A program made the position numbers and the translations under genes. Below are positions 8,220-18,749 of a DNA stretch of 64,000 nucleotides, in pieces (the stretch's first letter is position 1; every line of letters begins with the position of its first letter). The notes under the pieces were generated by a model. It saw only the letters and a list, made by a program, of their open reading frames with translations. It was not told where the DNA came from and did no database searches. Origin of the DNA: Flavobacterium johnsoniae (GTDB lineage: Bacteria; Bacteroidota; Bacteroidia; Flavobacteriales; Flavobacteriaceae); contig NZ_MLFK01000013.1 of the NCBI RefSeq assembly GCF_001879205.1, positions 1 through 64,000 on the forward strand, given 5' to 3'.

Positions 8220-11200
8220 TTAGAAAGTTACATTTAAATTAAGACCAATACTTCTTGTTGATGGTAAACCATAAATATCAACTCCTTGTAAACCTTGACC
8301 TGTACTTAAAGCAATGTTTGGATCAAAAGGTGCATCTTTATAAATGAAGAATAAGTTTCTTGCGATTAATGATAAAGTTGCTGTATTAACAAATGGCAAC
8401 GTTTTTTTATTGAAAGTATAACCAAGTGAAACCTCTCTTAAACTTACGTTTGTAGCGTCATATACATACTCAGCTGTAGCTCCATTAAGTCCTCCAACTG
8501 TTTCATAATATTTTTGAGCATCCATTGAAGTTACTTTTGTACCATTAGGCATCACTGCATTTACTGCAACACCACCGGCATTTCTTGCATCTCCAGATCT
8601 TTTTGAAACTCCATACCAATCGTTCATAGATTCAGTAATACTCATTACATCTCCCCCAAAACGTCCGTCGATTAAGAAGTTAGCTGTAAAAGCTCCAAAC
8701 TTAAATGTGTTTGACCAGCCCAACATAAAATCAGGATTTGCATTACCAACTTCACGAAAATCAGCTTCTACTGCTAAATTTCCTTTATCATCTAAAACAA
8801 TTTCTCCGTTAGCATTTTTAACAATGCCTTTTCCTTCGATTACACCAAATGGTCTTCCTTCAGTTAAAGCATATCTGTAATTAATGTTGTTTACAGGAGT
8901 TAATGGAATTGTACCTCCTAATTCTTCTGGAATTGATTTAACATTATTTCTATTGTGAGAATAGTTTACCATAGTCTCCCAAGAGAATTTATCTCCAGTA
9001 ATAACTTTTCCACTAACAACAAGTTCGATACCTTGATTTTCGATACTACCTGCATTAATTCCGTAATTTGTATAACCAAAAGGATTTGTTGCGGGAGCAG
9101 GAACCTGAACGTATTGGTTTTTAGTTTCTGAATTGTAGTAAGAAAACTCAAAACCTAATCTATTATTAAACATTCTCCACTCAGTACCAAATTCATATTC
9201 TGATTTTAATTCTGGCTTTAATGATTCACCTGGTCTTGGTCCTACTGTTGGAGGAATAATTAAACCACCTTGAACAGTTGATTTTGGAGAAGTTACGAAA
9301 GCTGAAATATCATTACCAACTTGTGCATAAGTTCCTCTAACTTTTCCAAAGTTAATCCACTCTGGTAAAGTTGTCATTTCGCTTATAAGAGCAGTAACCC
9401 CTACAGATGGATAAAAATATGATCCAGTATCTGTATTTACTAATGTAGAAGACCAGTCGTTACGTCCGGTAACATCTAAATATAACATGTTTTTGTAACC
9501 AAAAGTTGCAGAAGCAAATAAAGACTGAACTTCTCTAGAAGAACCTGTAGCTTGTAAACTTAAATTGTCAATTCCACTTGAGTTTCCAAAATTTCCTAAA
9601 GTAAATAAGTTCGCATTAACAAGTCCGCCAACAATACCAGAATCTAAAGTAGTAGCATGATTTGCTAAAGTGTTATTAATACTTGCTCCAACTATAGCAT
9701 TAAAACTAAAGTTTTCGTTGAAGCTAGTATTGATTTTAGCAATTAAATCTCCGTAACGTTGTGTGCTTAATGTAGCAACGTTTATATATCTACCGTTTAT
9801 ATTAGATAAAGAAATATTTGTAGTAGCATAGATTCTTTTATCAAAATCATTTTCAATTCTGTTATAGCTGTATCTCGCTCCAATGCTTAACCAATTGTTT
9901 GCTTTATAATCTAAAGCGATATTTCCGTTAAAGAAATTGTCTTTATCAACAGATTTGTTTCTATTGATTAACCAATAAGGATTTTGAACATAAATATCAG
10001 CATTTGGTGCGCTGTAAAAATTTTGACCGTATAGGTTTCTAGAAGGAATAAATGTTTCGAAATTATCTTTGTAATAATTGAAATCATTTCCTCTTTGGAA
10101 CAAATATACTCCAGTTAATGGATTTGAATAAAGTCCGTTTACAGGTCTGTTGTCGATAGTTTGGCTTGTATATTTCGCATCAGCAGAAACAGTTAATTTA
10201 TTATCAAAAAATTTCGCTGTCTGACGAATTCCAAAGTTGTTTTTCTTTAAACCGTTACCTTCAATAATCCCCGCAGCAGAAGTATTAGCATAAGATAAAC
10301 TTGTTGTAGAAACATCTGTTCCTGTTGTAAAAGTTGCAGAAGTAATTTGAGTCACCCCTGTGTTAAAGAAGTCTTTTTCAAAATCATTTGACTGCACTTT
10401 CCCTCCCCAAGATTTTTGAGCATTTGCAGTTCCATATTCATGCTGGAATTTTGGCAAAGAATGTACAGATTCAAAGGTAGTAACAGAAGAAACTGCTAAG
10501 TTTCCAGTGTTTTGTTTCACTTTTTTAGAAGAAAGTAAAATAACACCATTTGCTCCCTGAGAACCATACAATACAGATGCAGCTGCACCTTTAAGTACTG
10601 TCATTCCTTCATAATCATCTGGATTAATCAAAGAAACAGTGTCTCCACCATCACGGTTACCTCCTGCAGTACTACCAAAAGAGTCGTTTGGCTGATTTGA
10701 ACTTCCGTTATACAAAGGAATACCATCAATAACATAAAGCGGCTGGCTGTTCATAATAGAAGAGTTACCACGGATCACTACCTTTGTAGATCCACCAGTA
10801 CCACCAGAACTTTTTGTTACAGCAACACCGGCAATTTTTCCAGCAATTGTATTAATAACGTTGGCATCTTTTACACGAGTTAATTCTTCTCCTTTAAGTT
10901 CTTGTGCAGCATACGTTAATGATTTTCTCGTTTTTTGAACTCCTAATGAAGTTACCACAACCTCATTTAGCGCATTAGATGCAGCCACTTTCATTTTTAC
11001 ATTAATTGTAGCAGCATCACCTACAACTATGTTTTGTGTTTCAAGACCAACATAGCTAAAAACTAATGTCTGACCTTTTTGAACCTCAATTGAGTACAAT
11101 CCGTCAAAATCGGTAGTAGCGCCTTTTTGACCTCCTTGTACAGCAACAGATGCCCCAGGTAACGGCATCCCATCAGAATCTGTAATCACACCTTTAACAT

Positions 11201-11267
11201 TTTTTACTTGTGCAAGCGAAACCTGCGCCGTAAAAACAATCATAAAGATTAAGAAAATTTTTTTCAT
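8220..11267 (-). CDS. SusC/RagA-family TonB-dependent transporter (CusC I)
   Basis: This 1015-residue outer-membrane protein starts with a signal peptide (MKKIFLIFMIVFTAQVSLAQ). A CarboxypepD_reg-like domain follows (about 22-105), then a TonB plug (VIRGNSSIMNSQPLYVIDGIPLY at about 165-187) and a long beta barrel ending in the aromatic terminus NLNVTF. It pumps oligosaccharides across the outer membrane using TonB energy. It begins the operon that continues through susD, the nagB fusion, GH20 and chiA. Upstream lies a LytTR-type direct repeat (11334-11363) within a block nearly identical to the one before the second susC. The first 20 residues are almost the same in both SusC proteins. Confidence 0.95.
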   Translation of the reverse strand: MKKIFLIFMIVFTAQVSLAQVKNVKGVITDSDGMPLPGASVAVQGGQKGATTDFDGLYSIEVQKGQTLVFSYVGLETQNIVVGDAATINVKMKVAASNALNEVVVTSLGVQKTRKSLTYAAQELKGEELTRVKDANVINTIAGKIAGVAVTKSSGGTGGSTKVVIRGNSSIMNSQPLYVIDGIPLYNGSSNQPNDSFGSTAGGNRDGGDTVSLINPDDYEGMTVLKGAAASVLYGSQGANGVILLSSKKVKQNTGNLAVSSVTTFESVHSLPKFQHEYGTANAQKSWGGKVQSNDFEKDFFNTGVTQITSATFTTGTDVSTTSLSYANTSAAGIIEGNGLKKNNFGIRQTAKFFDNKLTVSADAKYTSQTIDNRPVNGLYSNPLTGVYLFQRGNDFNYYKDNFETFIPSRNLYGQNFYSAPNADIYVQNPYWLINRNKSVDKDNFFNGNIALDYKANNWLSIGARYSYNRIENDFDKRIYATTNISLSNINGRYINVATLSTQRYGDLIAKINTSFNENFSFNAIVGASINNTLANHATTLDSGIVGGLVNANLFTLGNFGNSSGIDNLSLQATGSSREVQSLFASATFGYKNMLYLDVTGRNDWSSTLVNTDTGSYFYPSVGVTALISEMTTLPEWINFGKVRGTYAQVGNDISAFVTSPKSTVQGGLIIPPTVGPRPGESLKPELKSEYEFGTEWRMFNNRLGFEFSYYNSETKNQYVQVPAPATNPFGYTNYGINAGSIENQGIELVVSGKVITGDKFSWETMVNYSHNRNNVKSIPEELGGTIPLTPVNNINYRYALTEGRPFGVIEGKGIVKNANGEIVLDDKGNLAVEADFREVGNANPDFMLGWSNTFKFGAFTANFLIDGRFGGDVMSITESMNDWYGVSKRSGDARNAGGVAVNAVMPNGTKVTSMDAQKYYETVGGLNGATAEYVYDATNVSLREVSLGYTFNKKTLPFVNTATLSLIARNLFFIYKDAPFDPNIALSTGQGLQGVDIYGLPSTRSIGLNLNVTF

Positions 11268-11333
11268 GTTTATTTATTTTGTTAGTTATGAGGTAAAATT
11301 ATTCTTAAGGGATTGTTAAAAAAAATATTTTAT

Positions 11334-11363
11334 ACAAACAACTCTAAATTTTAAACGAACGAC
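11334..11363 (-). promoter_or_regulatory. Predicted LytTR-type operator of susC I
   Basis: On the minus strand two 9-bp direct repeats, GTCGTTCGT and GTTGTTTGT, are separated by exactly 12 bp (TTAAAATTTAGA). LytTR-domain regulators such as AgrA and ComE are known to bind imperfect 9-bp direct repeats with a GTT core and about 12 bp between them. An 8-nt AT stretch and a run of eight T follow, as at the other two sites. The likely binder is the regulator at 18739-19440. Confidence 0.7.
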
Positions 11364-11519
11364 ATAAAATGATCAATAATCCGCTGCGCGAAAACGTTTT
11401 CAATTCTATTAAAAGCAGTATTTGTCCCATTTACGACGATTTTATTCATCAAAACCTAAAATTTGATAAAAAAAATTCAAACCTAATAACTATCTCAAAT
11501 TCTGACATTTATATAAAAA

Positions 11520-11561
11520 TTATCGCTTCCCTTTAATTTTGACGTTAAAAAGAAGCGATAA
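11520..11561 (-). terminator. Terminator of the susCD II-chitinase unit
   Basis: The arms TTATCGCTTC (11520-11529) and GAAGCGATAA (11552-11561) form a 10-bp stem. On the minus strand it is followed by TTTTTATAT. It lies 32 bp after the chitinase stop codon. Confidence 0.75.
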
Positions 11562-11592
11562 ACTTATTAATTCATTAACATGTAAGGGTTAT

Positions 11593-12615
11593 TTAATTAC
11601 TGCATAAACCTGTAGTTTTAATTTTTAATGCAGTGTATTTTTTATGAATTACATCTAACAAAGAATATTCATCAAAGGAATCCTGCGACAGTTCCCAAAT
11701 CATTATGCCGCCAGTATTTTCTGCAGCAAATTCTACTTTTTTAGAAATTGTTGGCCTTCCGTTATAATATATTTTTCCTATTTCGTCCTGATCTGCAAAT
11801 TGTTTTCCTGCTTGTACTATTTCTCCAAAAGTGGAACTTGTAACGGCAGCGTAAGTAAAATTATATCCATAAAAAGGTACACCGAGTGTGAGTTTTTCGC
11901 TGGGAACATTTTGTTTATGCCAAAAATCAATTCCGTCTTTTGCAAATTCAAACGAGCTGTGCTGTTCTATTTTGTTTGGACTCCAAGGACCAGTACTATC
12001 ATACGCCATTATATTGATAAAATCGAAAGCATTTAAAGCAGCTTCATTTATATTTACAAATCGGGTATTGTTTGGAAGTGCCGCTGTTAAAAGTTTTTTA
12101 TTATCCGTCAGACTTTTTCTCAATTCAAGAACAAAACCACTATAGCCTGTTGTAACGGCATCCCATTCGAGATCAACATCAACACCGTCTAAATTATGAT
12201 CTGTTACAAATTTTAAAATGTTTTGAATAAATGCTGGCCGGTTTTCGGCTTTATCAATTAAAGCAGACCAATTTGATGCCTGCTCTTCTGAAATGACACC
12301 TCCGGCAAGAGAAATACTTACTATAATTTTAGGATTAACAGATTTTGCATATTTAATAACTGCATCAATATCTCCGTTAAAAACTAAATTTCCATTTTTA
12401 TCCGGATTAGCAAATGCAATATTCAGATGTGTTAGTTTACAAAACTGAATAGAGTTTATTTTACTAAAACTATCAGAAGATAAGTACCCGACAACTCTGG
12501 CTGTTTTCATTTTGGAATATTCTGTATGCGGTTCTTTGTCAGAAGAACAGCTATACGCCGTAAAAAGTGAACTTATAAAAAAAAGGATGCCTAATAAGGC
12601 TTTATTTTTTATCAT
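11593..12615 (-). CDS. chiB: GH18 chitinase lipoprotein (ChiB-like)
   Basis: From the ATG at 12615 the protein has 340 residues. An upstream start at 12633 would add MFKLKI before the signal peptide and is less likely. The lipobox FTAYSC gives a lipid-modified Cys23. A single GH18 barrel follows with the signature DGVDVDLEW, catalytic Glu150, plus GYLSSD at the first strand, MAYDSTG and a terminal GGIMIWELSQD. It is probably an outer-membrane endochitinase that shortens chains held by the SusCD complex. It follows susD II by about 90 bp and is the last gene before the terminator. The F. johnsoniae chitin locus has a GH18 gene at the same place. Confidence 0.93.
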   Translation of the reverse strand: MIKNKALLGILFFISSLFTAYSCSSDKEPHTEYSKMKTARVVGYLSSDSFSKINSIQFCKLTHLNIAFANPDKNGNLVFNGDIDAVIKYAKSVNPKIIVSISLAGGVISEEQASNWSALIDKAENRPAFIQNILKFVTDHNLDGVDVDLEWDAVTTGYSGFVLELRKSLTDNKKLLTAALPNNTRFVNINEAALNAFDFINIMAYDSTGPWSPNKIEQHSSFEFAKDGIDFWHKQNVPSEKLTLGVPFYGYNFTYAAVTSSTFGEIVQAGKQFADQDEIGKIYYNGRPTISKKVEFAAENTGGIMIWELSQDSFDEYSLLDVIHKKYTALKIKTTGLCSN

Positions 12616-12704
12616 AATTTTTAATTTAAACATTAGTGTTTTTAATTTAATTAGAATGAAAATAATACCTTATCAGGCATAACTTTATATATGTGGATTT
12701 TTAT

Positions 12705-14228
12705 TTAGTTGGCATCCCACCAAACTTTATTCAACCAATCATTCTTTCCTCCCATTCTAGCCAAAGCTTCTAAATAGTGAGCTTCATTTTTCTGCATTTC
12801 ATCATTAGGATAATACAAACGTTTTGGCGTAACTCCTCCTGTTTCAGAATCAGCATTTGTAATTGGCACTAATACAGGATATCCAGTTCTTCTCCAGTTT
12901 GAATACGCTTCAATACTATTAAAAATGTACGTTATCCAAAGCTGTGTTGCAATTTGTACTTTTTCCTGTCCTGCAACCAAAGGTTTTGCATTTAAATAAG
13001 CATCAATAGCTGCCTGAGTTGCCGGCGTTGCACCATAAATTTCTAATTGCTTTATGCCTGCTTCTACTCCTTTTTTATAGTAATCTGCTGCAGAACCCGG
13101 AACCCAGCCTCTAAATGCGGCTTCAGCAAGTAATAGTTGAGTTTCTGAATAACTTACGTGCAGGAAAGGTGTTGTCTTTTTCTTAAAATAAGCTTGAATT
13201 CCAGAAGTAGAACTTGCTCCAGTTGGAACATCCCATTGAAAAAGCCCTGGTTTCACACCTACATACAATGATTCACCTGGCTGTATTGGCCCTCCTGATA
13301 CTATACCGCTGGTTGTTTTAGGAGTTGCATACATAGTTAATCTTGGATCGCCATTATCTTTTAAAAAGTCAATAACCAATGTACTGAAATGATCTCCGTT
13401 TTCATTTCCATTTAGTGCATACGCTAATCCATTACCTCTAAAATCAATTGATGCAGGATCATCGTTAAAAGTTGCATCTAGATGGTTCATGATACAATTA
13501 TCATCATTGCTAGTAAAAACTCCTCCTTGTAAAGCTGCTTTTACCTGCTTTTCTGCTTCGGCAGGTTTTACTTCAGAAATTCTCATTCCTAAGCGAAGTC
13601 TTAAGGTATTGGCTAATTTTTTCCATTTAACAATATCTCCTTTATAGAATAAATCACCTTTTATAGTTCCTCCGCTGGAATTTAATTGATTACTAGCATC
13701 TTCTAAATCTTTAAAAAATGAAGCATAAATATCTTCCTGTTTATCATATTTAGGCGTTACAATTCCTTTTGAGAAACCCAGTCCGGCTTCAGAATAAGGC
13801 ATATCTCCATAAAGGTCTGTTATACGATGTGCTACCATAACTCTCATGATTTTAGAAACCGCATTCATGTTTGAAGCTCCTGGATCTCCTCCTGTTTTTT
13901 CAATCATATCTACCACGTTCTTTAATTCGTTTTGATATCCGTTTCTCCAAAGAGCCGTTGCATATCCATCGTCTTTTTTGAATTTACTTCCAAATTCTGT
14001 TACGTTCCATGCTCCTGCATAATGCTGGACAAAACCTCCTGAATAAATTAAATTGGCTCTCCATTGGTAAAACCCGTCACCCGACATAGACAATTGTGTA
14101 AACGTAAGTTGTCCGGCTGGATTTGCTGACATTGCCACTGGATCTTTTTCCAGTTCGTCAAAATTTTCGGTACAGCCTACTGCAGTAAACAACGTGAGTA
14201 TGGCTATTAGTATTTGTTTAAATTTCAT
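12705..14228 (-). CDS. SusD/RagB-family glycan-binding lipoprotein (CusD II)
   Basis: The 507-residue protein has a short lipoprotein signal peptide (MKFKQILIAILTLFTAVGC, Cys19). The SusD fold is supported by WKKLANTLRLRLGMRIS in the middle and by AYSNWRRTGYPVLVP near the C-terminus, both aligning with the first SusD copy. The two SusD proteins are clearly diverged outside these blocks, so they probably bind different chain lengths or faces of chitin. It follows its SusC partner by 11 bp. Confidence 0.93.
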   Translation of the reverse strand: MKFKQILIAILTLFTAVGCTENFDELEKDPVAMSANPAGQLTFTQLSMSGDGFYQWRANLIYSGGFVQHYAGAWNVTEFGSKFKKDDGYATALWRNGYQNELKNVVDMIEKTGGDPGASNMNAVSKIMRVMVAHRITDLYGDMPYSEAGLGFSKGIVTPKYDKQEDIYASFFKDLEDASNQLNSSGGTIKGDLFYKGDIVKWKKLANTLRLRLGMRISEVKPAEAEKQVKAALQGGVFTSNDDNCIMNHLDATFNDDPASIDFRGNGLAYALNGNENGDHFSTLVIDFLKDNGDPRLTMYATPKTTSGIVSGGPIQPGESLYVGVKPGLFQWDVPTGASSTSGIQAYFKKKTTPFLHVSYSETQLLLAEAAFRGWVPGSAADYYKKGVEAGIKQLEIYGATPATQAAIDAYLNAKPLVAGQEKVQIATQLWITYIFNSIEAYSNWRRTGYPVLVPITNADSETGGVTPKRLYYPNDEMQKNEAHYLEALARMGGKNDWLNKVWWDAN

Positions 14229-14239
14229 AATTTCTTTTT

Positions 14240-17200
14240 TTAGAATGCAACTTTAATATTAAAACCATACGATTGTCTAAATGGTAATGAACCATATTCG
14301 AAACCTTGTCCGTTTCCGGAAGTGTACATTGATTCCGGGTCAACGTTTGGAAGATCTTTATTAAAAGTCAATAAATTTCTGGCAAATGCCGAAATATAGA
14401 TTGAATTGATTTTTGCTCCTTCAAAAACACTTTTTGGTATTGTATAACCTAAACTGATTTCTCTCAATTTCACATAAGAAGCATCATAAATGAATGGTGC
14501 CGGAGTGTTGTTGAAAACTGTGTTCCAATAATTTTGAGGATTAACAGGAGTAGTATTTTTTACATATACCGGATTTTGGGCTGTTCCTGTATTTACAACA
14601 CCTTCTGCAATATAACCAGCCGTTGGAACCCAAGTTGACGGATCAAAGCCAGGAGCGGCCGCAGCTTCTGCTCTTGCATGATTATAAGCATCCCTTCCTT
14701 CTGTAGTTACATCCAAAAGTCCTTTTGATGCCGCAACTGAATTCGTCATAGAATATACATCCATTCCAAATTTCATATCAATTAAGAATTGAAGAGTAAT
14801 ACCTTTATAAGAAAATCTATTGGTTAAACCTGCAGCCCAGTCCGGAAGTCCTTTACCTAATTTCACTTTTTCATCTGTAAATAATGGCAGTCCATTTGCT
14901 CCTACAATTTTTTCTCCAGCTTCATTTCTTAAGAAATCTCTACCCATAATAGTTCCGTATTGTCCACCAACCTGAGCAACAATTGCGGCTCCGGCCCAGC
15001 GAGCCTCTGAAATAGTATAAGTATTAATATCCGGATGCAGCGAAATAATTGAGTTTTTGTTTTTAGAGAAGTTCAAATCAATTCCCCATTCAAAATTATC
15101 TGTTTTTATTGGCGAACCAGATAAAAAGATCTCGATACCTTCATTACGAAGTTTTCCGGCATTTACAGAAACAAACTCATATCCGGATGTTGCCGAAGAA
15201 GGTAAATCCAGTGTTTGATCTGATGTATCTTCACGATAAAGTGTAATATCAGCTCTTAATCTATTTTTGAAGAAAGCCGTTTCAAATCCAAATTCAACTC
15301 CAGTTTTAGATTGGTAAGTTAAATCAGGATTAGGTGCTGATGTATTTTTAATATTTACAACACTCTGTCCGTTATAAGAAGCAAAAGTAGTATAGTTCAA
15401 AGCATTTTTGTAAGCTCCAGGCGCATTAGAAACCTGTGCCCATGAAGCTCTGAATTTACCATAAGAAAATGCATCACCTTTAAGACCAAATGCATCAGAG
15501 AATACAAAACCTAATGAGGCCGCTGGATAAAACGCATCTTTATTGATTACACTAAACCAGTCATTTCTGCCTGTAAATTCAGCATATAAATATTCTTTGA
15601 AATCAAATTTAGCCGATCCGTAAACAGAGTTTGTTCTTGTTTTTGTTTCTACCGGAGCATTTTCTGTCTGATTTACAAAATTGCTGATATATTCTGTTCC
15701 AGGTTCTATGATTTTTGTTCCGAATCTCGAATTTTGTTCTCTTTTAAAATCTCTTCTGCTTGCTCCTAAAATTCCGGAGAAAGTAAAATCTGTTGCTAAT
15801 TTAATACTGCTTAGAGTTGCAATAATATCCGTATTCATTTCCGATACGTTGATATTATTTAAGCCAAGATATCCTTCATCTCTTCCTGGCCAGGTGCTTC
15901 CGGCTGCCATAAAATCTTTAGCACTAAAAGCATAAGTATCAAGACCTGTTCTAAATGTTAATGCAATCCATTTTTTTAATTGATAAGTTCCTGTAACATT
16001 ACCAATAAAACGATTTTTCACAGAGGAGTTATGGTTTTCCTGTGTAGTAAAATAAGGATTCAATAAGTAAATATTATTATTCCATGGATAAATTTCTCCT
16101 GTTTCCTGATTTTTGTAATTTTTCAACCAGGCCTGATCAATATTTGGAGCTAATCCGCTTAATGAATACCCTACGTTATTAGGAGAATCTCCTAAACCAG
16201 GTCTGTTATCTGTATTTTCCGCAATATAATTTACATTAGCATCTAAAGTAAATTTGTCTGATCTTAAGGTAGCGTTCAAACTTGCGTCATTTCTTTCCAA
16301 TCCTGATTCCGGAATTACGTCATCATTTTTTAAGTTATTAAAACCAAAACGTACAAAAGCATTTTCACTTCCTCCAGAAATTGCGATTCCGTTTGTAGTG
16401 GTAAAACCAGTTCTAAAGAAATCCTGAATATTGTTATCCACTTTAGCATAGGGTCTCATCGATCCGTCAAATATTTTTACCTGCTGTCCTACCGTTTCAG
16501 AGAATTTTGGTCCCCATGCATTTGTAGTAGAGGTATAAATTTCGGTTGGAGCTCTTGAAGGATCCGGCAGTACACCATTTGCTCCTGTACCATATTCTGT
16601 TTGAAAATCTGAATACTTCGCATCCACACGGTCAAAACTCACGCCGCTGGTTAATTCGACTTGAATTTTTCCTTTACTTCCTTTTTTGGTAGTAATTAAG
16701 ATAACACCATTTAACGCTCTTGAGCCATATAATGCGGCAGCAGCAGCACCTTTTAGAACCGTTAAACTTTCGATGTTATTAGGGTTGATACCTGAAATAC
16801 CGTCTCCGTTATCACGACCATCAAACCATTTGCTTGTAGCCGCCTGGTCATTATTTAAACCAGAATTATCAATAGGAACTCCATCTACAATATAGAGCGG
16901 CTGGTTACTCTCGCCTATACTGGATATACCTCTAATAATAACTCTCGTACTTCCTGCAACACCTGTAGCCGGAATAGAAACATCAACACCCGCTACTCTA
17001 CCTGATAATGCCGTGGTAACATTGGTAGTAATTGCTTTGTTTAATTGATCTCCCTTGACATCCTGAACGGCATAACCCAATTCTTTCTTCTGTCTTTTAA
17101 TACCTAACGCTGTAACAACTACTTCATTCAAATTTTGTGTGTCTTGAGACAGCACAACATTAATGGTTGGCGAAGAACCAACTGTTACAGTTTTAGTTTT

Positions 17201-17425
17201 AATACCGATATACGAAAAAACCAGAACATCCCCTGCAGATGCCTGAATCGTATACACCCCGTCATAATCCGTTTGGCCGGCGGTTTTTGTACCTTGAACT
17301 AAAATACTTACTCCCGGCAGCGGCAATCCATTTTGATCGCTTACCAAACCTTTAATTGTTTTTACCTGAGCAAGCGAGACCTGCGTTGTAAAGACAATCA
17401 TAAAGATTAACATAATTTGTTTCAT
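14240..17425 (-). CDS. SusC/RagA-family TonB-dependent transporter (CusC II)
   Basis: The start chosen (ATG at 17425, MKQIMLIFMIVF) aligns with the first SusC protein; an in-frame ATG at 17434 adds three residues. The signal peptide ends in VSLAQ. A CarboxypepD_reg-like domain (about 20-105), plug (VIIRGISSIGESNQPLYIVD) and C-terminal barrel ending NIKVAF follow, for a total of 1061 residues. Its receptor is the SusD protein encoded 11 bp downstream. It heads the unit susC-susD-chitinase and is transcribed away from the sensor kinase gene. The operator at 17495-17524 precedes it. Confidence 0.95.
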   Translation of the reverse strand: MKQIMLIFMIVFTTQVSLAQVKTIKGLVSDQNGLPLPGVSILVQGTKTAGQTDYDGVYTIQASAGDVLVFSYIGIKTKTVTVGSSPTINVVLSQDTQNLNEVVVTALGIKRQKKELGYAVQDVKGDQLNKAITTNVTTALSGRVAGVDVSIPATGVAGSTRVIIRGISSIGESNQPLYIVDGVPIDNSGLNNDQAATSKWFDGRDNGDGISGINPNNIESLTVLKGAAAAALYGSRALNGVILITTKKGSKGKIQVELTSGVSFDRVDAKYSDFQTEYGTGANGVLPDPSRAPTEIYTSTTNAWGPKFSETVGQQVKIFDGSMRPYAKVDNNIQDFFRTGFTTTNGIAISGGSENAFVRFGFNNLKNDDVIPESGLERNDASLNATLRSDKFTLDANVNYIAENTDNRPGLGDSPNNVGYSLSGLAPNIDQAWLKNYKNQETGEIYPWNNNIYLLNPYFTTQENHNSSVKNRFIGNVTGTYQLKKWIALTFRTGLDTYAFSAKDFMAAGSTWPGRDEGYLGLNNINVSEMNTDIIATLSSIKLATDFTFSGILGASRRDFKREQNSRFGTKIIEPGTEYISNFVNQTENAPVETKTRTNSVYGSAKFDFKEYLYAEFTGRNDWFSVINKDAFYPAASLGFVFSDAFGLKGDAFSYGKFRASWAQVSNAPGAYKNALNYTTFASYNGQSVVNIKNTSAPNPDLTYQSKTGVEFGFETAFFKNRLRADITLYREDTSDQTLDLPSSATSGYEFVSVNAGKLRNEGIEIFLSGSPIKTDNFEWGIDLNFSKNKNSIISLHPDINTYTISEARWAGAAIVAQVGGQYGTIMGRDFLRNEAGEKIVGANGLPLFTDEKVKLGKGLPDWAAGLTNRFSYKGITLQFLIDMKFGMDVYSMTNSVAASKGLLDVTTEGRDAYNHARAEAAAAPGFDPSTWVPTAGYIAEGVVNTGTAQNPVYVKNTTPVNPQNYWNTVFNNTPAPFIYDASYVKLREISLGYTIPKSVFEGAKINSIYISAFARNLLTFNKDLPNVDPESMYTSGNGQGFEYGSLPFRQSYGFNIKVAF

Positions 17426-17494
17426 TTTTATCATGTTTTTGATTAGTTAAGTGATAAATTTATTGTTAAGGTACTGTTAAAAAAAATATTTTAT

Positions 17495-17524
17495 ACAAAC
17501 GGCTAAATTTTTTAAACAAACGAC
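17495..17524 (-). promoter_or_regulatory. Predicted LytTR-type operator of susC II
   Basis: On the minus strand GTCGTTTGT and GCCGTTTGT are separated by exactly 12 bp (TTAAAAAATTTA). The 26 bp from the second repeat toward the gene (17475-17500) are identical to the block before susC I. A GAAAACG element lies 21 bp from the conserved ATAAAA block in both places (17551-17557 here). It lies in the gap shared with the divergent sensor kinase gene, so it could affect both. Confidence 0.72.
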
Positions 17525-17696
17525 ATAAAACATTCAACATTATGTTTTACGAAAACGATATACCCTTAAAATAAAATATTAATTGCCTTTTTTTATAAAA
17601 TTTTATTCAAAAGAATTGCGTTTTACCAAGTAATTGTTTAAAGTTGCACAAGAATTACAAGTCCCAAACAAATAATAACAAAACGTTAAAAAAAAG

Positions 17697-18749
17697 TTGA
17701 GCGATATTCAAAAATTAAAATTTGACATAAAGCTTCAAAATCACATTTGGTTTTGGGGAAGTTATTTCACCCTCAACTTTTTACGCTGGGGTGCGTACTT
17801 TAATGATTATCCTTATTCGTTCAAATCGAACCTGATTGAATTCTCGTTGCACATCCCTCTGGTATATTTTAATCTTTTTGTTTTAGTACCCAAATATGTA
17901 CTTAAACAAAAATATATTACCTACACTCTTGCATTAATAACAAGCCTTTTTGGAATTTATCTGCTAAAAACAGCTTTGACCTATTATATTATATCCGAAA
18001 ATATTTGGCCGGAGGCAAATAGAGAATACCATCCTTTTGATATTAACCATATTCTCGCAGTCTGCATAGGAGAATTATATGTTCTGGCAATGGCTTCGTC
18101 TGTTTACCTGACCCTCACATGGCTTCGTGAAAGAGAACGAAACAGGTCTTTGAGAGAAAACCAATTCAAAATCAAACTGAAATACCTCGAAAATCAAATC
18201 CAGCCGCATTTTTTTTTCAATACCTTAAATAATCTTTATGCCTTATCGCTGGAATCTTCAGATAAGGTGCCAGACGTTATCATCAAACTTTCAAATTTAA
18301 TGGAGTATGTTTTGTATGATGTAAAAGGTACCAAGTTTGTCCCTCTTATTAAGGAGATCGATTATATCCAGAATTATATTGAAATTGAAAAACTGCGATT
18401 TGAAAACGTAGAAGTCACCATCAATTTAGAATCGAATATTGAAGATATTGTAGTTCCTCCGCTAATATTCATTTCTTTGGTCGAAAATGCCTTTAAACAC
18501 GGGGGAATAAACAATAATAACCTGAAAATAAAAATCAATTGTAAAGTTACCGACAATAAAATGTTAGACTTTGAAATCTTAAATAATTTTGTAATTTCAC
18601 AAAATCTTAAGTCCAAAGGCGGTATTGGTTTAGTTAACACAAAGAAGAGACTAAAATTAATTTACAAAAATCATTTCAGTTTAAAAGACACAACAAAACT
18701 AAATTACTATATAATCCGTTTGCAAATACCTATTCAGAATGAAGATTAA
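17697..18749 (+). CDS. LytS-like sensor histidine kinase of the chitin locus
   Basis: The 350-residue protein starts at a TTG (17697); no in-frame ATG keeps the first membrane segments, so this start is preferred. About four membrane segments (about 15-140) are followed by a His_kinase domain with QIQPHFFFNTLNNLYAL (phospho-acceptor His171). A HATPase follows with PLIFISLVENAFKHG and GGIGLVNTKKRL. It has no large periplasmic sensor domain. The 11-bp overlap with the next gene shows a two-component pair. It is divergent from susC II, so it probably senses a chitin-derived signal or envelope state; the ligand is unknown. Confidence 0.92.
   Translation: MSDIQKLKFDIKLQNHIWFWGSYFTLNFLRWGAYFNDYPYSFKSNLIEFSLHIPLVYFNLFVLVPKYVLKQKYITYTLALITSLFGIYLLKTALTYYIISENIWPEANREYHPFDINHILAVCIGELYVLAMASSVYLTLTWLRERERNRSLRENQFKIKLKYLENQIQPHFFFNTLNNLYALSLESSDKVPDVIIKLSNLMEYVLYDVKGTKFVPLIKEIDYIQNYIEIEKLRFENVEVTINLESNIEDIVVPPLIFISLVENAFKHGGINNNNLKIKINCKVTDNKMLDFEILNNFVISQNLKSKGGIGLVNTKKRLKLIYKNHFSLKDTTKLNYYIIRLQIPIQNED

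Larger units (their letters stand above)
11268..11592 (-). other. 325-bp regulatory gap between chitinase gene and susC I
   Basis: This holds the terminator of the upstream unit (11520-11561) and the promoter and operator region of susC I. A block at about 11298-11396 is shared with the region before susC II, in the same order and spacing, including an identical 26-bp stretch (11314-11339 against 17475-17500), the direct repeats, and a GAAAACG element (11390-11396). Confidence 0.8.
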